Program-made: the position numbers and the translations under genes
Shown here: positions 10,801 to 22,800 of the stretch, in pieces
Layout: the number at the start of each line of letters is the position of its first letter
How positions within the stretch are numbered: position 1 is the first letter of the stretch
Source of the DNA: Chondrosia reniformis
Lineage: Eukaryota > Porifera > Demospongiae > Chondrillida > Chondrillidae
DNA length: 64,000 bases
Direction of reading: 5' to 3'
Assembly (NCBI GenBank): GCA_947172415.1
Contig: OX359189.1
Coordinates: 7,516,501 to 7,580,500 of the forward strand
The notes under the pieces: model-generated
Databases searched by the model: none
Told to the model about the DNA's origin: nothing
The model's input: the letters and a program-made list of their open reading frames with translations, nothing else

Positions 10801-13800
10801 TACCGTGCAATTCAAAATTCTAGTCACTTGCTGTATGCACACTGCACTGTTCAATTATGTATCCCAGTGATACCATTATTGTATTTATTAACTGATTAAT
10901 CAATTAAGTGCAACACTGTTGGTGATTCTTTGGTTGGTGTGTACAATGATTTCCTTTGATTTTTACACATTTAAAATTGTGTTCTATTCTCTAAAGAGGA
11001 ATTTTTATTATTTCACTGAATTTCTATTGTTCCATATTTACCTTTTACTATTGTTATAATTAATCATCATTTCAATGTGTTTACATATGTATATATAATA
11101 TAATTAGTATTCTAGCCTCAGCATTAGCATAATGACGAAGATAGGATTACCAGTGGGTTGAAACGTTCAGTTTGTGAATATAATTGTTCCAGAGGTTCAA
11201 TATAGCTAAGACACTCATCACATGAATGCTACAAATAACGTGTATCATTCAAATTTACACTTCTGTAGTCTTCTATTTGAGTATGGAAGTACAACTCTTT
11301 GTCCATTTTTGAGTCAGAACACAAATCCAGGAACGAACATCACCATGGAGATATCAATCTCCACCTCCTCAGTGACCCCTATATCATACAGTATATACCT
11401 CACTGAGGTTAAGGACTACTACCTAAAGTGAGTATACGTACCTGTGACATGATTGTATCGCAGAATTACGTACTTACATAATGTTTTTGGTCATGGGGAT
11501 TTCTTCTAACTATGCCAAATATATCTTTCAGATGGTTCATCTTTAGTCTTCGGATCCTCAAAGACTAAAGGTGAACTGATCTGAAAGATATAATTATTTG
11601 TTTGTCATGTGCAAATGAACTTTTATAATTATGCAACATTACCTTCCCCGGACAGACTGGATGAGCCGGTCACTATAAGTGTGAATCCAAATGGACCCGC
11701 CTCCTACTACTTTTCCTTTGAAGTTGGTGTTGACGTGAGACAGGTGCTGGTGTCAGTGGAGTCGGACCCAAATTTGTGTGCCATCCTTCTTGTTGAAGAG
11801 AAAGAGAGAAACCCGGTATGGCTTTAAGTATTAAAATCTTTAAATTAAGGGCAGTCACTTGCTTATAACCCAGTAGTTTTATATTTAAGTGATGCCATGA
11901 AAAATGGTAAGTATGGCGATTAGTTATGACAAGATATGATCAAACTGTCCATTACTAGATGAGTATACCAAAATACACAAGAAATGATGTGTAATACATA
12001 ATATGCAAGAAGTATGTAACGTATATGTACATTTATTGAATTATTTGTCGGGGTTCTCTAAACAGCAAACTGCTGATACAAAAAAGACCCTCTTAATATA
12101 CAGATAAAACTCTCTACAACTTTATATACATATACAGACTTACATTAGCAGATATGTGCTAGACTAATTCCAATATGGTGATTTGGGGTAGGCAGGTTAT
12201 TATAGGATAGACCATTACAGCTGCGACAATTCTATACATGTACGTATGCATACACTCTATCTGCAGTGTCCAACTGAGTTAACCTTAAACCCTGCCTTAC
12301 AAGGAGAATATCAGACCTTTCTCAGTAGAGGAGCTACTTTGCAGGAGTGGAATCCTGACAGAGATTCATCCTTCTTTGTCAGCATCCTTGTGTTGCCTGA
12401 TATTGCTGGAGAAGAGAGTCTTTGCGAGATACCCACCAATCCCGATCTCATTACAAGCTTTAGGGGTTTTCTACAAGGCAGCAGTAAAGAGACGAATAAC
12501 ATAATACATGATCAGAATATGAACAGAAAGAATGTCACACTGAAAATTAAGCATGGCTTAACAGGTACAGAATGCACTGTCTATGAAAAATAAACTTAAA
12601 AAGTAACAGTTGGTTTAAGTAATGAAATTATTCTAAATGTTTGTTTTTCTCTTTGCAGTGCAAGACTATATAGTTGCAACCACTGCACTTGTGGAGGTAC
12701 TGTTTGTCTTCTATTTAATATCACTGCTATTCATCCTGAGGTTTCCTAAGCAACTCTGTTTGGCAATCATTCGAGGTAACTTTTGTGGTAATTTAATTGA
12801 GCACAAAGCGGAAGCAGAAGAAGATGAAGACGATGATATAGAACAAACAGACAATGTTTTATATCAGAATGAGGAGCTCAGCGATGAGGAAGGCTTTGAA
12901 GCGGAAGTTCTTCCTGATCACAAAATTGAACAAGGTGTTGAAGAAACAGATGGACCTGCAAAGACTAAGCCACCAGAAACAGTAGAGATTGAAATGACTG
13001 AAATAAAGCCACCCAAAGCAGCAGTGTCTGCTACTCTGCCAGCAAATCCATCTAAAGCATTTTTTCGTCAAAGAAGTTCATCAGGTGGTAAATTGAGTTC
13101 ATCATTGCGGTCAACTCAAAGGAATCGATTGGCTTATAGTGAGTCACATGACAATCAGAGAAGTATTGTACCTAAACCAGGCAAACAGAAGAAACGAGAG
13201 CCAACTCCCAGTGTGCTGGACATCTTATCTGGAAGGTACGAGGACTTCAAAGTTCGAGAAGAGAGTAAAAAGAGTTTAGGCAGCAATCTTGCAGAGAAGG
13301 ACAAAGTACAGTCCCTGAGGAGACAAAATGATGCCATAGCAAAAAGGGGTCACTATAAGAGATCCTCTACCTTCTCTGGCGGAATGGAAGGTGATGAAAT
13401 GCAAGCTTGGAAGAAGAAAAGGAGGATGCTTAAAAAAGGAAGCAGTTTGGCACAAGATCGTAGTCGCAGTGTCTCCGAATCCAGTGCAGAGGAGACGTCG
13501 CTTTCCTACGATGTCACTAAATCACTACCAGCACATGCCTTACAACGGCACCCTCAATCTCTGTTGCTCAATAAAGATAAATCAAGTGTTACTAGCTCAG
13601 TAACGCCAACAGATGAAGTGACCCAAAAACCTGTAAGACCAGGTACATCAAGCCAGTCTCTTCTTTTAGACCCCATCATTGAGGAATCCACTCTTCCTCG
13701 TCCAAAAAAGCCAGTGCTACAGAAATCTATAAAAATTGATGAAGAAGAACCTCCAACACCTCTTCAAACTGAAGAGAATGTACCAGTTGGCCAGGTGCCA

Positions 13801-16800
13801 GGAGATTCCTTGGAAAACAGCGAGGCTCTTGCTCATTCAGGATCCTCCACCAGCACCCACAGTGGAGAGGAACCACCTTCTGATGTAAAATCTCCTCTTA
13901 TTGAAGATAAAGGTCCAATTTCAGAGAAAACATTTCCACGGTCACTTCGGTCTGCACCTCTTGGATCAGGAAGACGGGAGAATATTCTTAGGGAGGAATC
14001 TCCAACCACAGCAGAACCGATTTCTCTTTCTTCAGCAAGTGTGCAAAGGTCAAAATCGCTCTTAGATGATGAAAATTTCCCTTTAAGCAGCTCTCCTTCA
14101 AAATCTACTGAAGCAATCACAGAGCCTAAAGACGCACGTCCTATTGATCCACTACTGATAGGAAATGGACAAAGTAAAACAATATCGGAAGAGGGTCAGT
14201 TGGAGGAAGTATCTGTTCCCTCTTCCCCAGAGAAGAAGGAGAGCGTGTCTGAAGTACCAAGTGGTACAACAAGTGTCTCCCCACTCATTCCACAGGCCAC
14301 TTCTCCTGAGACCACCTTGGAGGAAACTAAAAGTGAGGCAAGCAGTGGAATAATGGATGACGTCCTTGGTAACTTCCTTGTTAACCCGAGGATCTCAGAC
14401 CTCAAGTTCTTAGAGGGCAAGGAGGCACAGAAACACTCTAACAGGTGACCACATTGATATGCAATGAAAAATCTAAGATACCATTTTCCTACATGCTATA
14501 CCTATTCTGTAAAAGAGCCTATAGGGGAACTAAACCTGAAGAGAGCTTTGGATGAAGATACAGGAGTCTTTTCTTCCTTCTTTTCCCTTCTTTCATCTTC
14601 TTCTCCACTGGGTCAGACAGCCGTTTCTAGGAATTCCACCCTTCATCAGTGATCCTGGGAGTCTTTGTCTTTTTCTTTATCTTGATCTTCTGTGAATCCT
14701 TGGCAAATGCACATTTTTACAAGACACATGCTAGTTTTTTTCTCACCTCGTTAAATCACCTTAGTTGGGAATAAGATTATAAACACTGAACATTGATATC
14801 AGCTCAATGTTTATACAATAGTGGTAAATAATTTATTAATAAATGGATGGGTAGATAATATAGACTGGCAATACATTTGACACAGATAATACATACGTAC
14901 ATACAAGGTACAGAATATTGCATGTTCTTTCACCATGTTCACTCATTCATTTGTCCATATCTATCTAATATCTATCCAATATAATACATGTAGCCTCTTG
15001 CTATTGCTTTAGGTTTCTGTGGTACGTGATTGGACTCTCCCTCTTCTACATGCTTCCTGCATTCCAATTGGTCATTGCATACCAAAAGTTTCTGGACATC
15101 AGTGGAAACCAAGATCTCTGTTACTACAACCACCTGTGCAGTTGGCCAGTAGGCATCATAAGGTTTGTTACACTTGTCCTAGCCCCTTTTATGTAGCTGC
15201 CACAAAAGGATGAAAACTGTTTACTCTATATACTGTATCAGAAAGACATTTTGTTGAACTTCACCTAATTCAATATAATGGATTGCCATCCATAGTCCTT
15301 ATTTTTATAATTGCCTAGCAACAGGAATTCATGAATGCAATTATACATACATACATTATTCATTTTAATATTTCCACCTGCACATGTCACATGTGTACGT
15401 ACGTATGTAGGTCATTTAACAACATATGGAGTAACATTGGTTACTTGGCACTCGGCTTTCTGCTCTTCTTTGCTGTGCATCGCACAAAGTACAACTATTC
15501 TAGACACGAGAAGAAGTGGCGTAAACTGGAAGAGGAAATGGAGGAAGGTAGATCAGAAAAGAGGAAGTGCAAAGAAAAAAGGGGAGTCCCCCAATATTTT
15601 GGAATCTATTATGCATTATGTGAGTAACTAATCAAGCCAAAGCTTTTATAGCGACATTTTAAAGTGTATACAGCGAAATTATGTTGTTACATACATATAC
15701 CTCTTTGAATATACGTACGTATGTACGTATGTACACATAAATTTCTAACTGTATAACGTGAAGCGCTGATATCATGTGTATCTTTCTGTTTAATTTTGAA
15801 GGTTTTGTCATGATAGCTCAAGGATGCACTAGTGCAGCTTATCATATATGTCCCAACCAAGCCACCTTTCAGTTTGGTCAGTTGGTAGCCATTTTATCAT
15901 TTAGGATTTAAATTAAAATTCCCATACAGTTCAATGGTTACATATATATTGCCATTATACATATATATGTACTATCAAATGCTGTGCTATTTCTTATACA
16001 CACAGATACCACTTTCATGTACATCCTGGCTGGCCTGGCAACATTACAGGCATTCCAGAGCAGACATCCCGACCGTACCCCAAGTGCCAGTTATGCGTTC
16101 ATCATATTTGGCGTGATCATAGTCATTTCTGTCGTGGGGACACTCTACCCCATTTTGCCCGTGTATCTAGTCTGGTTTGTAATCTACATGGCTGCCACCA
16201 TCTTTGTGGCTGTCCAGTTCTACTATCGAGGTCGCATCACTACATTTAAAACAGCAAAGATCAAGTTACATGTATATAGGAATTGTGGAAAGCCAGATCA
16301 CGTTCCAAAATTCATCTTTGTCTGTTGTTTAGTTTTAATCAATATTGGAATGTAAGTCACCATTTTATCATCTGATCATCATGTGATAATTATGGTCATG
16401 TAATTATCATGTGATAATTGTGGTCATGTGATCATCATGTGATAATTGTGGTCATGTGACATTAGGTAATTTATGTACATATGTTTCTTCACAGTGGCAT
16501 TGCTGGAGTGGTGTATCAAGGTGACTTTGGATCACATCTTCTCTTAGTGTTCCTATGCAACTTTGCTATCTATATGATATACTACATCGGTGCCAAGGTA
16601 ACTACGTAACCCGCTAGTACATAGTATTTTAAGTACTAATATCATGAAATTTACTAACTATATCGAGCTTATCTTTTAAATGGTTCATCTTTGTTCTTCT
16701 CTTGAGCATCAAAGGACACTGGTTTGGAAGATTCTTCTGTCAATGCTGAGGGTCTTCTTAAGCAAGTAATGTTGGTCTGTAGTTGTCTTCTTTTATAGGC

Positions 16801-18096
16801 ATTAATTCCTGTCAACCAGCTATGTCCCTAGATGCTCAAGAAGTTGAAGGATGAACCATTTAAAAGATACTAATATCATGTCCAAAATCCATCTACTATT
16901 AGCCAGATGTGATTAAATGACTATATAGCTGATATATCTTTTATATCTATCCAGTGTTATAATAGGGAGAAGCTCTATCCGTGGCTTTTTGTGTACTTTG
17001 GTATAGCAGTAGCATTTTGGGCTCCAGCCATCTACTTCTTCGTCATCCCTAACACTGATTGGACAGTAAGTACATGGCTCATTGAAGTCCCTGTATGTAG
17101 GTGCAAGAATAATGTAACACACAATTTTTCTTACATACTACATATACTTTAGAGTAAAGGCCTATAGGGAACTATACCTATTGAGAACTTTGGATGAGGA
17201 TACAAGAGTTTTCTCCTTCTTCTTATCTTCTACTCCACTGAGCTAGACAGCTGTTTCTGGGAATTCCATCCTTCATCAGTGACTCTGGGAATCTTTGTAT
17301 TATTCTTGATCTTTTGTGATTCCTTGGCTCCTTGGCCTATGCATGTAATGTACACCACAGCATGTTACCATCTGTCACAGGTTTGTTTCTGTCATGTTTT
17401 TCATAATAGCTTTCTCCAGCCAAATCTAGAGAAGGCAACAGTAAATGTATAGTGGGTTTCTATGACGACCATGATCTCTGGCACTTTCTATCAGCCTTTG
17501 CTCTGTTCTTTTCAATGCTAGTGAGTTATACTCTTTGTATGTATACAATGTTTATACTATTATACTAAATGTATGTACGTAGTAATGTATCCATGGTGAA
17601 CTCATTTTAACCCTACTTCCAATTAACTATATTCAGCATAGAGTCCTTAACATTGCTATATATATTAAAATCTGCTAAGAGTCCCGGCAAATCTTGTATA
17701 TATAATGTGCCATACTTAGAGGCTTTTATAATATTGCCACCTCTCTAATAAGGTCAAGTTCAGCTGGCCCCAAGCTGACCATGCTAAACAGGTTTCACTG
17801 TACATGCTCTTCCACTTTCACAACTCTGTTGTTTGAGACTATATCTGGGACCCGTGAAAGTGATTTAGATTTGCCTATATATTACAGTTGTATATGTGAT
17901 AATACGTATGTGGACTGGAAAAAAGGCTTGTGTTTTAGAGGTTAAATTGTTATTTAATTCAGAAGTTTTCTATAAAAATTAGTTAGTGGCTGATGGTGGA
18001 TTACATAGATATTCCATACAAACTGATGTTGTTTTTTACGAACTCTTGCAGTTTGGCCTTTTGCTGATTAAGCAGGGAAAATTATACTGTAATTAG
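7857..18096 (+). CDS. SIDT1/SID1-like: SID-1 family dsRNA channel/transporter, 14 exons
   Basis: Exons: 7857-8015, 10647-10756, 11269-11427, 11656-11815, 12267-12564, 12659-14444, 15013-15162, 15411-15619, 15802-15876, 16006-16351, 16495-16597, 16955-17065, 17410-17520, 18052-18096. All use GT-AG and join in frame to 1273 aa. A signal peptide starts at the ATG at 7857 ([14 protein letters not shown]); upstream in-frame ATG 7776 fits less well. A beta-rich ectodomain (exons 1-5) precedes TM1 in exon 6, a ~570-residue acidic, Ser/Pro-rich cytoplasmic loop, and then the multi-TM core. Family signatures: [44 protein letters not shown] and [13 protein letters not shown], including the Ser/His/Asp residues shared with CREST-type membrane hydrolases. 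SID-1 proteins move dsRNA or support its uptake; SIDT proteins also act at lysosomes. Usual length is ~780-850 aa, so the loop is the oddity. The last exon ([13 protein letters not shown]) is tentative: reading through donor 13 gives a similar short hydrophobic end. AATAAA is at 18183. Confidence 0.9.
9241..9375 (-). repeat. family A interspersed repeat with decayed hammerhead-like end
   Basis: Lies in SID-1 intron 1. Contains the shared block AAAGGCCTATAGGGAACTAA (9243) and, 70 bp on, the complement of a hammerhead-like segment: GGGTCACTGATGA is intact on the minus strand but the second core box is ATTAAC rather than GAAAC. It is an inactive copy. Confidence 0.45.
11519..11602. repeat. near-perfect hairpin in SID-1 intron 3
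   Basis: ATATCTTTCAGATGGTTCAT pairs with its reverse complement ending at 11602, with AGTCTTcggatcctcAAAGACT at the centre. The outer sequence matches the TIR (ATCTTT..GGTTCATCTTT) of the MITEs at 16.7, 37.1, 41.0 and 56.5 kb, so this looks like two element ends joined head to head. Confidence 0.5.
14511..14670 (-). repeat. family A repeat with intact-core hammerhead-like motif
   Basis: In SID-1 intron 6. On the minus strand 14603-14661 gives CTGATGA, a hairpin (AGGGTGGAATTCCTA), GAAAC, GGCTGTC, then TGACCCAG pairing with upstream CAGGATCA (about 6 of 8 pairs). All conserved hammerhead core bases (CUGAUGA, GAAA, GUC before the cleavage site) are present. The companion block CCTATAGGGGAACTAAACCT follows on the same strand. 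It resembles retrozyme/SINE-like elements bearing type I hammerheads. Confidence 0.6.
16672..16868. mobile_element. MITE in SID-1 intron 11
   Basis: ATCTTTTAAATGGTTCATCT (16672) is inverted at the right end as GGATGAACCATTTAAAAGAT, with TTGAGCATC / GATGCTCAA inside. Internal ~140 bp are non-coding. The same element sits at 37088-37287 in the duplicated SID-1 segment, so it predates the duplication. Confidence 0.65.
17155..17300 (-). repeat. family A repeat with intact-core hammerhead-like motif
   Basis: In SID-1 intron 12. Minus-strand reading of 17233-17290: GAGTCA, CTGATGA, hairpin AGGATGGAATTCCCA, GAAAC, AGCTGTC, TAGCTCAG. The core is complete; stem I has one A-C mismatch and a G-U wobble. 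It is preceded on the plus strand by AAAGGCCTATAGGGAACTAT. Copied with the SID-1 segment to 37651-37709. Confidence 0.6.
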
Positions 18097-18182
18097 TTTC
18101 TATACTGTTAGCAGCGGAGTGCACTATCATCCACTTCGTATAAACAAAACTAGCTTGACGTGTGTGGTGTCTTCCATGTTTA

Positions 18183-18188
18183 AATAAA
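18183..18188 (+). promoter_or_regulatory. poly(A) signal of the SID-1 gene
   Basis: AATAAA lies 87 bp after the proposed stop codon. The same hexamer and spacing occur in the partial duplicate near 38.5 kb. It supports the choice of terminal exon. Confidence 0.45.
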
Positions 18189-19296
18189 TGAATATGGACT
18201 CTATACATCATATAGACCATCATGAATTTGGATTCTAAGCAAAGAGATTGCAAAAGAGAAGATCTGAGGGTGTTTTAAAGATGACATGTGCACATGCATG
18301 TACGTGTTTTATTTCATGTAACCACAAACATAAGCGTATACGTATGTATATGTAAACATTTTAATTCAGGCTGCCACTATTAGTGAGCATATAGAAATCT
18401 TTTATTTTTGGTTTATTTTTGTTCTGGATCTAAAGCTTGTGAAGTATATAATAAATATAAAAACAATGTTTATATCTCACATACATATAGCTGCTTTGAG
18501 ATGATCCCAAATTAAAGGCAGTCTTGAGTTCTCAAAGGTGGTGTGCAAAACATTCATATACCATATACGCTAACTTAATTATAAACTACGCATGCAGCTG
18601 GCTTACAGTATCATGCATATGATTAGCTATATATATATGCCTGGAACTTCTACGTTATATATATACACCGGTACCACCGTAAATTAATGGTATATATATA
18701 TCATAAAAGTATCTTTATAAAGGTGTATGGAACTAACCCATGGCCATGCATGGCGACCATGTTTTGGTGAATTTATTGGACAGGTCCAGCCCACCAGTTT
18801 TGGTGTTTTATATACACCCACCAATATTCATTTGCTGATTCTGTTGAATGGCTTCGATTCATGTTATGGAAAGATATATACACTGTTGCATGTTAGCTAT
18901 ATATAATTATGACACTGCCACCCCTATTTATACTTCTTATAATTATGTTATCTTGAATGTTTCAATTTTGCTTATTGTGTATATGTATCTATTACAAAAA
19001 TTAAGTAACAAAAATCAGCCAATATATATATACTCTGTGAATATACAAAGTTCAATAATCACGTAGGTAAATGCTGTATATAGTTAGAGTGTGATTGTGT
19101 AATATGCATGCAGCTGCAGGAGGTTGCTTCTAAACCAATGGATATACATTGTTTCACTTTGAAAGTAGCATCAAACTAAAAAGTCAGACAATTATCATAT
19201 TGAATGAGGATAATGTCAAAAAGTACGTATATACTGTAGCAGTATATACCAGACTTGCCAATTCACTTAAGTAAAATAAAAACATTTAAAAACAAA
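18189..19296. other. intergenic, nothing coding seen
   Basis: AT-rich DNA with TATA-rich microsatellite-like runs. The first part (to about 18545) recurs in the duplicated segment at 38.4-38.9 kb. No conserved frame, tRNA or structured motif was recognised. Confidence 0.35.
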
Positions 19297-19602
19297 GTTA
19301 GAAGTAGGGATGGCCTGTGTTACTACAATGCATCCGGAAAAAGTATCAAAACAAGACAGTGATCACGAGAGATACAGCTATAGCCATGCACATCACTTCT
19401 GTGTCTGGGTGCACCGTCCCAACTTCAGCTATCCATGGTGCACCAGTGATGTGTATATATATATATATGGATAAGTAACTTAAATTTCAGTATGCCACTT
19501 TTGTATATAGTTAGCTGTATCTTTCATGATCACTGACTTGTTTCAATACTTTTTCCAGATGTGCTATTCATTGTTGCAACACTGGCCATCCCTACTTATA
19601 AC
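19297..19602. mobile_element. foldback (long inverted-repeat) element, GTAGGGATGGCC family
   Basis: TTAGAAGTAGGGATGGCC at the left is inverted as GGCCATCCCTACTTATAA at the right. The arms continue inwards through AAAAAGTATCAAAACAAGAC and AGTGATCA with their complements, so most of the 306 bp can form one long hairpin. Relatives with the same AAAGTATCAAAACAAGAC arm lie at 25.4-25.75 kb; a short relative is at 47.3 kb and a looser one at 40.7-41.0 kb. Confidence 0.7.
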
Positions 19603-19825
19603 TTCAAGCTGAACAAGCAGAAAATGGAAAATTTACCACATCCTTTAAAGTAATACATCAAATGTTTCTTACTATAAATTAAGTCTTTTGAGTTTGCATA
19701 TGTAGTTTCATCTTCAAATCATCTATTGTTGCATTTAGATCTCGACCTATGTAATCAATAAATAATATTAAATGATTACTGATACACTCATAAAAACATA
19801 AGTGCAAGTAATAATAATATATATA

Positions 19826-22800
19826 CTAAGGTAATCTAAATAAATAATATAATATAAATATATATATAAAGTGCAAGTATAGCAGTATTAAATCCATACA
19901 TTGTTTAACATTTTCTTGAGTAAGCAGCTTGTCATTTTTTTCATTCATGGCATCAAGGTAATTCTAACATAAAACCGATGATAAAATAGTGAAACTTTCT
20001 GAATAATATTCATTTGAAAATCTGATTGTATAAGTATAGTTCCTAAAATTGGGGGACATGGTTACAGGATTTAAAACAAGTTAAACAAACTCATGGGGCT
20101 GCTGCACTGTATGCACTCAAAATACTTGGATACTTTCTTGGGTTTAATAATTCTTCTTAATAATTCTTAAAAGTCAAGCTTACTGATCGAATGCTGCCAT
20201 TTGCAAATACATATAACAATAGTGTATGAACCCATTATATATTATACATATATATCAAGTGTAGCAACCTGCAGTAAGCAATAATAAAAGGATAAAGGGC
20301 AGCCCCTAAAAGTATATATTCATGTAATGCACTTATTTGCAGAATAATTAACAGTGAATATATCTTTTACACAGAAAACATGCATGGCTCACCTCTTTCG
20401 TAACAACACTGTGAGTTGTTATAGATTTGCTGTCAATCAATTCAATTGAAGTTGTAACTAGGTATTTAGAAAAAATCTCAATATGCATGTATGTATGTAT
20501 CATAAGGCAATATTATATAACTTATTACTTACTCTTGATCAGCTGATCGAGGAGTTCTTCATACTCCCTTATGTAAATTTCCATAGAGTCACCAGCCCCT
20601 TTCTCTAAATGCAAGTTTCTCTAAATGCAAGTAAATATGTAAGGTGTATATATAGGTACAGTCTGCTATATTATATACAGTGGAACCTCCCTTAACGGAC
20701 ACCTCGCTAGTGCGGACACCTCACTAGTGCGGACACATTGTTGCGGTCCCAATTGAAAATCCATTAACCGCAATACAATGGCACCCTCCCAAATACGGAC
20801 ACCTCTCTATTCCGTATTGCGGACACGTAAATAAGTCCCAACGTATTTATTATTATACAAAATATACTCTATAATGCGGACTATATAAATAAGTGTAAGC
20901 TTCAGTCAGATGATTCTGGCAAGAGTGATCTTTCTCTGAGTCTTGATAGTATCTCTTCAAGTCGTTGAATGTACTTTGGTGGCCGTACAGACGATAAACA
21001 CACGGGACTTCAAGTCCATACCCAGCGCCGTGATTGATCCTTTTCCCAGTGATTAATATACATTTAATGGCAAACCTCTGAAATCAGGACACCTCCATAA
21101 GGGAGGTTCCACTGTAGTGTATAGTGTATAGTATCTATATATATAAATCTCAGTGGTATCATTATGAAACTATTCAATGTATGTATGTAAATTATTTATA
21201 CTAACTGGAACTTCTTTTGATATACTTCCATCAGTCTTTGAATGTGAGTCTTCATGAAGAGGACTAGTGTCTCTATCATTGTTGCTCTAATTCAATTAAC
21301 CAGAAAAATGGTTGCAGTTAGTAAATAAGGTATACATACAGTAAGGCATAGGTTTTAAGGCATAAAATACCTTTTGATAGAAATCTGATTCAAGAATGTG
21401 AAATTAAAAGTTTGGGAGGCCAGTTAAAACAATTTACCTTAATTAATTAAGGATATCAATATTAATGGGTACTAATCTCTATTCCGTATTGCGGACACGT
21501 AAATAAGTCCCAACGTATTTATTATTATACAAAATATACTCTATAATGCGGACTACATAAATAAGTGTAAGCTTCAATCAGATGATTCTGGCAAGAGTGA
21601 TCTTTCTCTGAGTCTTGATAGCATCTCTTCAAGTCGTTGAATGTACTTTTGTGGCCGTACAGACGATAAACACACGGGACTTCAAGTCCATACCCAGCGC
21701 CGCAATTGATCCTTTTCCCAGTGATTTCGACGGTACCTTAGTTGCAGTCTCTTGCAAGGAATGACGAGATAAGTGGGGCAAAATTGTATGGAATATGCCC
21801 GACTGTTGTACCGTCCGCCTTTATTATCGCAACAGCCCTCTTATCCCGACAATTTTCAGGCTCTTTCTTCAGGTTTAACACCTGTCCAGTTCTTGGCTGC
21901 CAATGTTCTTGGTAGGCGTGAGCTCCTCTTACAAAAGAATGAATCTCGCGTTTACTATATGCATATGTTTTAGCTACACTATAGCATATTAACATTACGT
22001 TGTCATTATATTGCCTATCTTTGCATATAAATGTAATTAATATACATTTAATGGCAAACCTCTGAAATCAGGACACTTCCATAATCAGGACACTTGGATC
22101 TGGTCCCGAGGGTGTCCTGATTATGGAGGTTCCACTGTATAGTGTATAGTATCTATATATATAAATCTCAGTGGTATCATTATGAAACTATTCAATGTAT
22201 GTATGTAAATTATTTATACTAACTGGAACTTCTTTTGATATACTTCCATCAGTCTTTGAATGTGAGTCTTCATGAAGAGGACTAGTGTTTCTATCATTGT
22301 TGCTCTAATTCAATTAACCAGAAAAATGGTTGCAGTTAGTAAATAAGGTATACATACAGTAAGGCATAGGTTTTAAGGCATAAAATACCTTTTGATAGAA
22401 ATCTGATTCAAGAATGTGAAATTAAAAGTTTGGGAGGCCAGTTAAAACAATTTACCTTAATTAATTAAGGATATTAATATTAATGGGTACTAATTTTATC
22501 AATTTTCCAACTGTAGGAGACACAGACAGCTCAGAGTTAGAGGGGATGGACTAAAGTACTGTATACCCATTATATCACGGCATTTGAGCAGCTCAGGATC
22601 TCAACAGCTAATGTATTCAGCAGATAATGCCCTCCATTAGCTCCTTGGCAATGGGGTATATGTTTAATTGTACGTATATATATGAAATTTCAACAAGTAT
22701 ACATATACCGTATATGTCCGTATAGAAGCCAGGCTCAAATAGAGGCCGGTTTCACCGGATCGATATGCAAGGCCTCTTGATTGACACGGTTTGTGCTCCG

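Noticed and set aside
11222-11268. ATG at 11223 as a separate gene start
   Set aside because: It precedes the acceptor of SID-1 exon 3; the codons after 11268 continue exon 2 in frame.
12637-12658. ATG at 12637 as a start for the 603-aa frame
   Set aside because: It lies in the pyrimidine-rich end of intron 5; the frame is SID-1 exon 6.
19559-19653. Frame LFIVATLAIP..YNFKLNKQ as the last SID-1 exon
   Set aside because: Most of it is the right arm of the foldback element at 19297-19602; the exon at 18052-18096 fits phase, has a poly(A) signal and is kept in the duplicate.
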